NCBI RefSeq assembly: GCF_003369445.1
Contig: NZ_QRCU01000062.1
Span: 1 to 64,000 of the forward strand
From: Arthrobacter silvisoli
GTDB taxonomy: Bacteria > Actinomycetota > Actinomycetes > Actinomycetales > Micrococcaceae
Length of the DNA stretch: 64,000 nucleotides
Direction of reading: 5' to 3'
The notes under the pieces were generated by a model. That model was not told the DNA's origin, did no database searches, and saw only the letters and a program-made list of their open reading frames with translations. The translations under genes and the position numbers were made by a program. This document shows positions 17,776 through 25,664 of the stretch, piece after piece. Position 1 is the stretch's first letter. Each line of letters starts with the position of its first letter.

Positions 17776-19379
17776 CCGCCGTGCTGGAAAGCGGCACCCG
17801 GCCGCTGCGGCTGGGCGGCGCCGAAGTCCTGGAGCGGTTGCTCGATCCCGGCAGCTTCCGCAGCTGGGACCGGCCGGCCGGGGTGCCGGCCGGCGCCTCC
17901 CGGGCCTACCTCGACGACCTGGACCGGGCCCGCGAACGCAGTGGCGCCGACGAGGCCGTCCTCAGCGGCGAAGGCAGGATCGACGGGCAAGCCGTCGCCG
18001 TGCTGGCCAGCGAGTTCACCTTCCTGGGCGGCTCGATCGGCCGGGCCACCGCGGACCGGATTGTCGCGGCGATCGAGGAGGCGGGCCGCCGCGGCCTGCC
18101 GCTCATCGCCGCACCGGCGTCCGGCGGCACGCGCATGCAGGAGGGCACGCTCGCCTTCCTGCAGATGGTGCGGATCACCGAGGCCCTTACCGCGTACAAG
18201 GCGCTCGGCCTGCCCTACCTGGCGTACCTGCGGCACCCCACCACGGGCGGCGTGTTCGCATCCTGGGGTTCCCTGGGCCATGTGACCGTGGCCGAGCCCG
18301 GCGCCCTGGTGGGCTTCCTCGGGCCCAAGGTCTACGCCGGGCTCCGCGGCGAGGAGTTTCCCGCCGGGATCCAGTCCGGCGAACACCTGCTCGCGCTCGG
18401 AACGGTCGACGCCGTGCTGGACGTTGCGGGCTTCCGGAACCTCGCAGCCGGGGTGCTGGGGATCCTGGCCGGCCGGGGTTCGGCGCCAGGTGCCGGGTCG
18501 CCCGGTGGCGGGGAGTCCGACCCTTCCGAGGCGGCGCCCGACTCCAAGGCGGCGCCCGACTCCAAGGCGATGCCCGACGGCGGCACCCCCGTTCCCGCGG
18601 AGCGCACCGGCAGCGTGTGGGACTCGGTCCTGCGCAGCCGCGAAGCCGGTCGTCCCGGCCTGGCGGAACTGCTCGACGGCGGCTTCGGCCGCACGGTCCG
18701 GCTGTCCGGTACGGGACGCGGGGAGCGTTCGGCGAGCACCGCCGTCGTACTGGCTGAACTCCCCGGAACGTCCGGGCTGCCCGCCCGGCCGGTCGTCGTC
18801 GTCGGGCAGGACCGTGCGGCCCAGCGCGCCGGTGCCGTGCTCGACGCCGCGGGGCTGGCGCAGGCCCGCCGCGGCATGCGCCTGGCGCAGGACCTCGGGC
18901 TGCCCCTGGTCACCGTGGTGGACACCCCGGGCGCCGAGCTTTCGGTCCGCGCCGAGGAAGCTGCGATCGCCGGGGGCATCGCCGATTGCATCGCAGGGCT
19001 CCTGCAGCTCACCGTGCCCAGCGTGGCGATCCTGATGGGCGAAGGCACCGGGGGAGGGGCCCTGGCGCTCGCGGCCGCCCGCCGCACCGTGGCTGCGGAG
19101 CACGCCTGGCTGGCGCCGCTGCCGCCCGAAGGCGCCAGCCTGATCGTGCACCGGGACACCGCGCACGCCCGGGAGTTGGCGGAGCAGCAGCGGATCGGCG
19201 CCCCCGAACTGTTCGGCGACGGCGCCCTGCACGAGATCGTCCCGGAGGGAAGGCCCGGCGAAGGGTCGGAGTTCTGCCGCCGGCTTGCCGCCGCAGCGGC
19301 CCGCCAGATCGCAGTCCAGGAAAGGCTCGCGGTTCAGGAGGTTGAGTCGCAGGAACGGCGGGGAGGCCGTAACTCCTGA
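17772..19379 (+). CDS. Fused acyl-CoA carboxyltransferase (AccD-AccA-like)
   Basis: A 535-residue protein with two crotonase-like carboxyltransferase halves. The first (about 1-225) is AccD-like (LGGSIGRATADRI, APASGGTRMQEGTLAFLQM) but lacks the zinc-binding cysteines. The second (about 290-510) is AccA-like (DLGLPLVTVVDTPGAELS, GEGTGGGALALAAARR). The linker is Pro/Asp/Ser-rich and contains a directly repeated APDSKA. No biotin carboxylase or biotin carrier is in the operon, so it either borrows a carrier encoded elsewhere or acts as a biotin-independent decarboxylase or transferase. Its stop codon lies inside a repeated palindromic element. Confidence 0.82.
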   Translation: MTAVLESGTRPLRLGGAEVLERLLDPGSFRSWDRPAGVPAGASRAYLDDLDRARERSGADEAVLSGEGRIDGQAVAVLASEFTFLGGSIGRATADRIVAAIEEAGRRGLPLIAAPASGGTRMQEGTLAFLQMVRITEALTAYKALGLPYLAYLRHPTTGGVFASWGSLGHVTVAEPGALVGFLGPKVYAGLRGEEFPAGIQSGEHLLALGTVDAVLDVAGFRNLAAGVLGILAGRGSAPGAGSPGGGESDPSEAAPDSKAAPDSKAMPDGGTPVPAERTGSVWDSVLRSREAGRPGLAELLDGGFGRTVRLSGTGRGERSASTAVVLAELPGTSGLPARPVVVVGQDRAAQRAGAVLDAAGLAQARRGMRLAQDLGLPLVTVVDTPGAELSVRAEEAAIAGGIADCIAGLLQLTVPSVAILMGEGTGGGALALAAARRTVAAEHAWLAPLPPEGASLIVHRDTAHARELAEQQRIGAPELFGDGALHEIVPEGRPGEGSEFCRRLAAAAARQIAVQERLAVQEVESQERRGGRNS

Positions 19380-19459
19380 CCTCCTTTGAACGGCGAGGGC
19401 CCGCGACACACCGTGAGGTACGGAGTGTCGCGGGCTTTTCCGTGCCAAAGAAGGTCAGG
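19375..19459. repeat. Palindromic intergenic repeat, copy 2
   Basis: An 85-bp element homologous to 13098-13181. It has the same ends (CCTGACCTCCTTTGAA and CCAAAGAAGGTCAGG) and the same inner stem CCCGCGACAC/GTGTCGCGGG. It sits at a convergent junction and includes the TGA of the carboxyltransferase gene, so it may also act as a two-way terminator. Confidence 0.88.
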
Positions 19460-19468
19460 AGGGTCGTG

Positions 19469-21058
19469 TCACTGTCCGGCGGAGTCCTCCAACACGGCCA
19501 TCGCGGCGTTGTGGCCACCGATGCCGCTCACTCCGCCGCCGCGCCGGGCGCCTGCACCGCAGAGGAGGATGCGCGGTTTGCCGGTGCCGACGCCCCAGCG
19601 TTCGGCTGCCGTGTTCCTCGGTGCGTCGTCTTCAAGGAACGGCCAGTCCAGCGAGCCGTGGAAGATGTTGCCGCCCGGCATGTTGATGGCGTGCTCCAGG
19701 TCCAGCGTCGTCTTGGTTTCGATGCACGGCCTGCCGTTGGCGTCCTTGAGGATCAGTTCCTCGATCGGCTCGGCCAGGACCGAATTCAGTGACGCAAGCA
19801 CGGCCGACTGCAATTCTTCCCGTCGTGCGACGTTGTTTTCTTCCGTGATGAGCCGGTGCGGGACGTGCAGGCCGAAAACAGTGAGCGTCTGCGCCCCGGC
19901 CGCAACGAGTTCAGGCGAAAGAATGCTCGGATCGGTCAGCGAATGGCAGTAGATCTCGCAGGGCAGCGGGCTGGGGATCGCGCCTCCGAGCGCTTCCTGA
20001 TAAGCCTCTTCGAGCTGGCCGTAGCCTTCGTTGATGTGGAACGTTCCGCCGAACGCCGCTTCGGGGGCCACGGATTGGTCGTTGAGCCGGGGGAGCCGGG
20101 CGAGCAGGAGGTTGACCTTCACCTGGGCGCCTTCGGGCTTTGCGGAACGGGTGCTCCTGGGGCTGTTTCCGCCGTCGAGCAGGCCGTCCAGGACCCAGGG
20201 AGCGACATTGGCCAGGATGTGACGGCCTTCGACAGCGTGCTCTTCGCCGTCCAAAACGTAGCGGACACCGCCGTCGGGCGATACCGCGGTGACTTCGGCG
20301 CCGGTGAGCAGCCTGGCGCCGGCCTCGCGGGCCACACGTTCCAGCTCGCGGGAGACAGCGCCCATGCCTCCGATAGGGATATCCCAGTCGCCGGTTCCGT
20401 TCCCGACGACGTGGTAGAGGAAGCAGCGGTTGGCGTCCAGCGAAGTGTCGTCCAGGGAGGTGAAGGTACCGATGAGTGCATCGGTCGCCATAACGCCGCG
20501 GACGACGTCGTCCGTGAACCGCCGGGCGATCGCCTGGCCCAGCGGCTGTTCGATGAGCTCCTCCCAGAGGGCGTCGTCGTCGAGCAGTTTGCGGGCCTCG
20601 GAGCGGCTCGGCAGCGGCTCGCAGAAGGTGGGGAACAGTGCGCGGGCCAAGCGCCCGGTGTCGGCGCTGAATTCCTGCATCGCATCGAAGTCGGCATCGT
20701 TGCCGGCCACGCGCTCGAAGGATTCCCGGGTGGCCTCGCCGTCGCCGCCGTCGATCAGCAAGCCTGCCGAAGTGTTGCCGGGGACGGGGGTGTAGGAGGA
20801 ATAGCGGCGGCGGGCGAGTTCGATGTCCAGGTCCAGCTCTTCGATGATCTGCTTCGGCATGAGGCTGACCAGGTAGGAATAGCGGGACAGTCGGGCGTCC
20901 ACCCCGTCAAAGGCTGTAGCCGAAACCGCTGCGCCGCCCAGATGGTCATCGCGCTCAAGGAGGAGCACGTCCTTGCCGGCCCGCGCCAGATAGGCCGCGG
21001 CGGTGAGGCCGTTGTGTCCGCCACCAACAATCACTACGTCGTAAGAGGTGTTCGTCAT
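19469..21058 (-). CDS. FAD-dependent oxidoreductase, phytoene desaturase-like
   Basis: A 529-residue flavoprotein. The dinucleotide-binding motif is at the N-terminus (VVIVGGGHNGLTAAAYLARAG, then LLERDDHLGGAA). The C-terminal FAD-binding part (ILLCGAGARRGGGVSGIGGHNAA) closes the fold. It belongs to the amine-oxidase/PYROXD2-like branch of the phytoene desaturase superfamily rather than to a carotenoid cluster, as no carotenoid genes are near. Substrate unknown. It is a single gene, convergent with the carboxyltransferase. Confidence 0.85.
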   Translation of the reverse strand: MTNTSYDVVIVGGGHNGLTAAAYLARAGKDVLLLERDDHLGGAAVSATAFDGVDARLSRYSYLVSLMPKQIIEELDLDIELARRRYSSYTPVPGNTSAGLLIDGGDGEATRESFERVAGNDADFDAMQEFSADTGRLARALFPTFCEPLPSRSEARKLLDDDALWEELIEQPLGQAIARRFTDDVVRGVMATDALIGTFTSLDDTSLDANRCFLYHVVGNGTGDWDIPIGGMGAVSRELERVAREAGARLLTGAEVTAVSPDGGVRYVLDGEEHAVEGRHILANVAPWVLDGLLDGGNSPRSTRSAKPEGAQVKVNLLLARLPRLNDQSVAPEAAFGGTFHINEGYGQLEEAYQEALGGAIPSPLPCEIYCHSLTDPSILSPELVAAGAQTLTVFGLHVPHRLITEENNVARREELQSAVLASLNSVLAEPIEELILKDANGRPCIETKTTLDLEHAINMPGGNIFHGSLDWPFLEDDAPRNTAAERWGVGTGKPRILLCGAGARRGGGVSGIGGHNAAMAVLEDSAGQ

Positions 21059-21224
21059 GGGGCCAAGCTATGCGGAGAGCGCGGTTTCCTGATACGACTG
21101 CCGGGGATTCGTAAGGAAGGCTTTCCCTTGGTGCGCAAAATCCGGGACGAGCATCACTGATTGGTGCCTGGGGTTGAATTATTACTGCGGTAAGCCGCCT
21201 CCGTGACGGGCAGTGGGTAAGCAC

Positions 21225-21785
21225 ATGTCTCCTTTTCCTGAAATTGCCTCCCGCGTCAAATATTGTGGGCTGGTCCCGATTGCAGCAGCCTGTTCACTCC
21301 CAGGAGCCTCCTTGCAGCTGAGTATTTACCTTGGCTTGGCCGCCTCCCTCCTCGCAGTGGTGGGACTGCTGGCCCACGCGCGCTCCGAGCGCCCGGAAGT
21401 TTCACGTGCTGGATCCAAACGAACCTATCCTTTGAAGGGCACACCGTGGGTGTTGGTTCTCCACCCAATCGTCCTGTTCCTTGGATTCTGCGCCTATCAA
21501 GGTGGCCAGGAGTTCGTATCTTCGGGCCCAGCTGGCCTGGCCGCTTGGGGTGTGCTTTGGCCGGCGGCGGCTGAGACAGCTTCGTTCGGCCGCCCGTACA
21601 GAATTGCCCGGCTGCTTCGGCACTACTTGGACTACGGGTCGCTTCTGCCGTTCACCCCGGAACACAGCAAATATCGAAGGAAAATGCGCCCTTTGCGCCT
21701 TACGGAATGGAAACTCTTTGCCCTCGTCCTGCCTGCCATGCTGGTTGGGGGTGCCTTGGCCAGCGTGTTTTCAGGAGCTTCCTAA
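21225..21785 (+). CDS. Hypothetical membrane protein
   Basis: About 186 residues with three or four hydrophobic segments: LSIYLGLAASLLAVVGLLAHA, PWVLVLHPIVLFLGFCAY, and KLFALVLPAMLVGGALASVF near the end. I do not recognise a family. The ATG at 21225 or the in-frame GTG at 21213 could be the start; neither has a strong ribosome binding site. Codon use is clearly less GC-biased than in flanking genes. Its stop overlaps the stop of the convergent gene by four bases. Confidence 0.6.
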   Translation: MSPFPEIASRVKYCGLVPIAAACSLPGASLQLSIYLGLAASLLAVVGLLAHARSERPEVSRAGSKRTYPLKGTPWVLVLHPIVLFLGFCAYQGGQEFVSSGPAGLAAWGVLWPAAAETASFGRPYRIARLLRHYLDYGSLLPFTPEHSKYRRKMRPLRLTEWKLFALVLPAMLVGGALASVFSGAS

Positions 21786-22285
21786 GAGTGGTGGTTCGTG
21801 AGGCGGCGGATCAGGTCGTGCATGAGCCTTTCATACGCGGCCCGCTCGAACACGAATGTCTTATCGATCTCCACCGCTTCCGTGGGAGAACCGAAGACGT
21901 CATCCCATCCGAAATCAGCCCAGGCGACGGTCGTCTCCGTGAAGGTGATGCGGGTGCTGAAGCCGCCGCATCCCGGGTCCCCACATTGGCAGTACAGGAC
22001 CCAGACTCGTCCGTTCCTGTCGGCTGGCAATGGGCCGCCGAGGAGCTGCTGGAGCTGGTCCAAGGATTCATCCGGGCGATCCCGTCCGAGCAAGGGCATC
22101 TTGCGATCAGGATCGTCCGCCTCAGCTGGCTCGATCAACGACAACAATGGTGCGCCATCAATGTAGAACTCATGCACGGGCGCTTTGCGTTTGACTTCCT
22201 CCCGTCGGCGGAACCACCGGAACGTGGACTCCGTCCATTCCACGTGATTCTCGACGATTGTCAGGACGTTGCTCGGATTGCCCAT
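21782..22285 (-). CDS. Hypothetical protein with a Cys-rich motif
   Basis: A 167-residue soluble, acidic protein of no family that I recognise. The middle has VLYCQCGDPGCGGFSTRI, three closely spaced cysteines that could bind a metal, followed by aromatic-rich VAWADFGWDDVF. It starts 18 bp after a phosphoribosyltransferase-like gene on the same strand, so the two form a small operon. Codon use is less GC-rich than the chromosome around it, suggesting later acquisition. Confidence 0.65.
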   Translation of the reverse strand: MGNPSNVLTIVENHVEWTESTFRWFRRREEVKRKAPVHEFYIDGAPLLSLIEPAEADDPDRKMPLLGRDRPDESLDQLQQLLGGPLPADRNGRVWVLYCQCGDPGCGGFSTRITFTETTVAWADFGWDDVFGSPTEAVEIDKTFVFERAAYERLMHDLIRRLTNHHS

Positions 22286-22303
22286 GCTGAATACCTCCGA
22301 TTC

Positions 22304-22861
22304 TCAGAGGTCCCGGACATGAAAGACGGACCTGAGGCCCAGTTGCCGGCGGGGCCGGCTTTCCCTGAGGTTGTCGATCAGGACAGATGCTCCGACCCAT
22401 GTCGCTCCGGTTTCCTCGACAAGTCTTTGCATCGCGAGCAGTTGTCCTCCTGTGTCAATCAGGTCGTCAACAGCGAGCACCCTATCGCCAGCGCGGATCA
22501 GCCCCTTGGGTAAGCCCAGTTCGAGGTGGCGGTCCTTGTAGTCCGGAGGGCTGGTGACCTTTACCCATGGATCGCTGTCAAAAGAGGGCGCAGGGTCCTT
22601 GCGCACGGGGCAGAAGCCAACGCCCAGGCTCACGGCCGTGAGGACTCCGGTGAGGTGTCCACTAGCGGACGGACCGACGACGATATTCGGAGAAGCTGCC
22701 CGGAACGGCTCGGCGAGAAGGGAACCCACACCGGCCACAACCTCTGGTTCCCTCCACCAAGCAAAGAGATTGAAGTACTGGCTGCCGGTCTCGGGGTTGG
22801 CCTTCCATTCGAAAAGCTCCGCCATGCGGCGTCGAAGCTGTGTCGTGTCGGCGGCAGGCAT
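22304..22861 (-). CDS. Phosphoribosyltransferase-like protein
   Basis: A 185-residue type I phosphoribosyltransferase fold. The PRPP loop is VLAVDDLIDTGGQLLAM (residues about 128-144), and an upstream NIVVGPSASGHLTGVLTA loop holds the pyrophosphate region. It most resembles adenine/orotate-type PRTases in outline, but I cannot assign a base; some such proteins are regulatory rather than catalytic. It leads the two-gene unit with the Cys-motif protein at 21782. Less GC-rich than its surroundings. Confidence 0.75.
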   Translation of the reverse strand: MPAADTTQLRRRMAELFEWKANPETGSQYFNLFAWWREPEVVAGVGSLLAEPFRAASPNIVVGPSASGHLTGVLTAVSLGVGFCPVRKDPAPSFDSDPWVKVTSPPDYKDRHLELGLPKGLIRAGDRVLAVDDLIDTGGQLLAMQRLVEETGATWVGASVLIDNLRESRPRRQLGLRSVFHVRDL

Positions 22862-22907
22862 GCGCTACATCATATTTCCTCCTGCCTGCACCCAAAGCCT
22901 CCAAGCG

Positions 22908-22946
22908 CGAATGCCCGCGGCGCATCGTGCGAGCCGCGGGCATTCG
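22908..22946 (-). terminator. Terminator hairpin after the MHS transporter
   Basis: Perfect 14-bp arms, CGAATGCCCGCGGC and its complement, enclose an 11-base loop. The structure lies between the transporter stop (22969) and the start of the phosphoribosyltransferase gene, so it separates two minus-strand units. Confidence 0.75.
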
Positions 22947-22968
22947 GGGACGGGGCTCCCGGCATGAC

Positions 22969-24258
22969 CTAGTGCGTGAGATCCTTGCCCTTGGTCTCCG
23001 GGATGGTGAACACGAAGGCGATGCCGATCGCCAGCAGCACCACGGCGTAGACGTTGAACAGGCTGCCCTGGCCGGTGCTCGCCAACCAACTCTGCAGATA
23101 GGGGGCCGTGCCGCCGAAGGCTGCGACGCAGATGGAGTAGGGGACGCCGACGCCCACGGTGCGGATCTTGGTGGGGAACAGCTCCGCGTAGACGGCCGGC
23201 ACGATCGCGGCGCTCGCGGCGATGAAGAAGAGCATCACGGACATGCCCACGGCCAGCTGCCACGGAGAGTCCTTCAGCAGCCAGGTCATCGGGAAGTGCA
23301 GCAGCGCCGCGCCGGCGGCGCCGGCAATGAGCACCGGTTTGCGGCCGATCCGGTCCGAGAGCCTGCCCCAGAACGGGAGGGCGGCGATGAACACGATGTT
23401 GCCCACCACGCTGGCCCACAGCGCGGCGCCGCGGTCCATCTTCAGGGTGGTGGCGGCGTAGCTCGGGGCCACGACGCCCCAGACGTAGTAGATGACGGTC
23501 AAGCCCACGGTGAGCCCGATGACCTGCAGGGCCTGCTTGCGGTGCCGGAAGATCTGCGGCCAGATGGGCTGGTGCTTTTCCTTGACGGTCTCCGCCTCGA
23601 ACGCCTCCGTCTCCTTCATCCGCGCCCGCATCACCAGGGCATAGATGCCCAGGAAGCCACCCAGGATGAACGGGATGCGCCAGCCCCAGGCGGCCATGTC
23701 GGTCTTGCTCAGCATCGCGGACAGGATGGCGCCCAGGAGCGTTCCGAGGAGGATGCCCACCGTGCCCGAGGTGTAGATGAGGGTGGCCCAGAAGCCGCGC
23801 TTCTCCTTGGGTGCCATTTCGGACAGGTACGTTTGCGACGACGGCAGCTCGCCGCCGTGCGCCAGGCCCTGGATGAGCCGGGCGAACAGCAGCATGATCG
23901 AGGCGAAGACGCCCACCGTTTCGAAGGTGGGGGCGACGCCGATCAGCAGGCTGCCGAAGGCCCCGAGCGCGACCGCGAAGGTCATGGAGGTCTTGCGGCC
24001 GATCCGGTCGCCGATCCAGCCGAACACGAAGCCGCCGAAGGGCCGGGCCACGAAGCCGACGGCGAAGATCGCCAGGGTGGACAGGATGGCCGAGGTGGGG
24101 TCGGCGCTGCTGAACAGGGCGCTCGCGATGAACGGGGCGAACGTGGCGTAGATGGCCCAGTCGTACCATTCGACGGCGTTGCCGATGCCGGTGCCGACAA
24201 GGGTGCGCAGGTGCGACTTGTGCTCCTGGACGGGGGTCTGGGTCCCTGTGGTGGTCAT
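22969..24258 (-). CDS. MHS-family MFS transporter
   Basis: A 429-residue twelve-helix metabolite:H+ symporter. Hallmarks are GTGIGNAVEWYDWAIYATFAPFIA, ARPFGGFVFGWIGDRIGRKTSM and GLAHGGELPSSQTYLSEMAPKEKRGFWA, as in ProP/KgtP/ShiA-type carriers. I chose the ATG at 24258, because GGAG lies six bases upstream; a TTG four codons earlier would remove that site. It follows an M20 amidohydrolase by about 30 bp in the same operon and probably imports its substrate. Confidence 0.9.
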   Translation of the reverse strand: MTTTGTQTPVQEHKSHLRTLVGTGIGNAVEWYDWAIYATFAPFIASALFSSADPTSAILSTLAIFAVGFVARPFGGFVFGWIGDRIGRKTSMTFAVALGAFGSLLIGVAPTFETVGVFASIMLLFARLIQGLAHGGELPSSQTYLSEMAPKEKRGFWATLIYTSGTVGILLGTLLGAILSAMLSKTDMAAWGWRIPFILGGFLGIYALVMRARMKETEAFEAETVKEKHQPIWPQIFRHRKQALQVIGLTVGLTVIYYVWGVVAPSYAATTLKMDRGAALWASVVGNIVFIAALPFWGRLSDRIGRKPVLIAGAAGAALLHFPMTWLLKDSPWQLAVGMSVMLFFIAASAAIVPAVYAELFPTKIRTVGVGVPYSICVAAFGGTAPYLQSWLASTGQGSLFNVYAVVLLAIGIAFVFTIPETKGKDLTH

Positions 24259-24287
24259 GTCATGCTCCAAACGGGGGAGTTGGGGAT

Positions 24288-25520
24288 TCAGTTGCGGGCG
24301 CCGGCGAGGGCGGCGATACGGGAGACGGCCAGTTCGGCGTAGAGCGCTGCACCGTCGGCCAGCACGCCGTCGTCGAATGTGGCGAAGGGCGAGTGGTTGT
24401 AGGCGGCGGCCTGGGGGTCCGCCCCCTTGGGGACGGCGCTGAGCCCGATGAACGTTCCGGGCACCTCGGCCATGACGCGGGAGAAATCTTCCGATCCGCT
24501 GAGCGGGGTGGCCCAGCGGGTGTGCCGGGATTCGCCGAACATTTCCAGGATGGTCTTTTCGGCGGTTGCGGTTTCGTCTTCGTTGGTGACGCTGAGGGGG
24601 TATTCGCCGCGGTAGTCCACGTCCACCTCGAGGCCATGGGCGGCGGCGATGCCCTTGAGCAGGACGGGGATGGCCTTCATCATGCGCTCGCGGGAGGCCT
24701 CGGAGAAGGTCCGGATGGTGGCTTCGAAACGGGCGCTTTCCGGGATGACGTTGCGTTTGGTCCCGGCCTGCAGCACCCCGACCGTGAGGACCACAGGATC
24801 GAACATGTTGAACTGCCGGGTGATCATCACCTGCAGTGCCGTGACCATTTCGGCCGCGGCCGTCACCGGATCCTTGGCGGCAAACGGCGCGGAACCGTGC
24901 CCGCCGGCACCAAGCACGGTGACGAACAGGCCGTCCGAGGCGCTCATGATCACGCCCGGCTTGGTGCAGAACCGGCCGTACGGCTCCATCGCGGAGAAGA
25001 CGTGCATGCCGTAGGCGGCGTCCACCCGGCGGCCCGCGGCGTCCAGGACGCCTTCGCGGATCATGTGCCCGGCGCCGTCGAACCCTTCTTCACCGGGCTG
25101 GAACATCAGCACCACGTCGCCGGCCAGTTGCTCCCGGCGTTCGGCGAGCAGGGTCGCGGCGCCGGCCAGCATGGCGGTGTGCAGGTCGTGGCCGCAGGCG
25201 TGCATGGCACCGTCCACCGTTGAGGTGTAGTCAACGCCGCTGCGCTCCTGCACGGGCAGGGCGTCCATGTCCGCGCGCAGCAGTACCGCCGGTTTCCCGG
25301 CGGAATCAGCGCCTGCGCCGGGTGCGCTGCCGCGCAGCACCGCGGTGACCGACGTCGTGCTCTCACCCAGGGTGATTTCGTACGGCAGTCCGTCGAGCGC
25401 CTTGAGCACCTTCTCCTGCGTGCGCGGGAGGTCCAGTCCGATTTCGGGCTCGCGGTGGAGTTCGTGGCGGAAACGGACGATGTCTTCCTGGAGTTCCCGG
25501 GCGTCTGCAGCGATGGTCAT
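24288..25520 (-). CDS. M20 family amidohydrolase
   Basis: A 410-residue metallo-amidohydrolase of the M20D group (hippurate hydrolase/IAA-amino acid hydrolase type). Metal-site motifs are LLRADMDALPVQE, MHACGHDLHTAML, FQPGEEGFDGAGHMI and the late GSEDFSRVMAEVPGTFIGLS. It cleaves N-acyl amino acids or similar amides; the exact substrate is unknown. It is first in an operon with an MHS transporter and faces a two-module Lrp regulator, which would sense the substrate or released amino acid. Confidence 0.92.
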   Translation of the reverse strand: MTIAADARELQEDIVRFRHELHREPEIGLDLPRTQEKVLKALDGLPYEITLGESTTSVTAVLRGSAPGAGADSAGKPAVLLRADMDALPVQERSGVDYTSTVDGAMHACGHDLHTAMLAGAATLLAERREQLAGDVVLMFQPGEEGFDGAGHMIREGVLDAAGRRVDAAYGMHVFSAMEPYGRFCTKPGVIMSASDGLFVTVLGAGGHGSAPFAAKDPVTAAAEMVTALQVMITRQFNMFDPVVLTVGVLQAGTKRNVIPESARFEATIRTFSEASRERMMKAIPVLLKGIAAAHGLEVDVDYRGEYPLSVTNEDETATAEKTILEMFGESRHTRWATPLSGSEDFSRVMAEVPGTFIGLSAVPKGADPQAAAYNHSPFATFDDGVLADGAALYAELAVSRIAALAGARN

Positions 25521-25664
25521 ACGGTGTGGTCTGCCTTTCCGAATGGTCGGTAAATCCTCTCCAAGCCATTGTGGAGTAATGCCGTTCACATTCAGTAAAA
25601 TGGCAGGAAAAATGCAGAAGTAGAATGATAGCCGCAGGATTAACGCATGGAGAGAGGGGTGGGA

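Noticed and set aside
13372..19379. Biotin-dependent acetyl-CoA carboxylase operon
   Set aside because: Neither biotin carboxylase nor a biotin attachment motif (MKM) is encoded, and the amidase, symporter and CoA-transferase point to catabolism rather than fatty acid synthesis.
19469..21058. Carotenoid phytoene desaturase (crtI)
   Set aside because: No crtB, crtE or other carotenoid genes are nearby, and the C-terminal motif is closer to the PYROXD2/amine oxidase branch.
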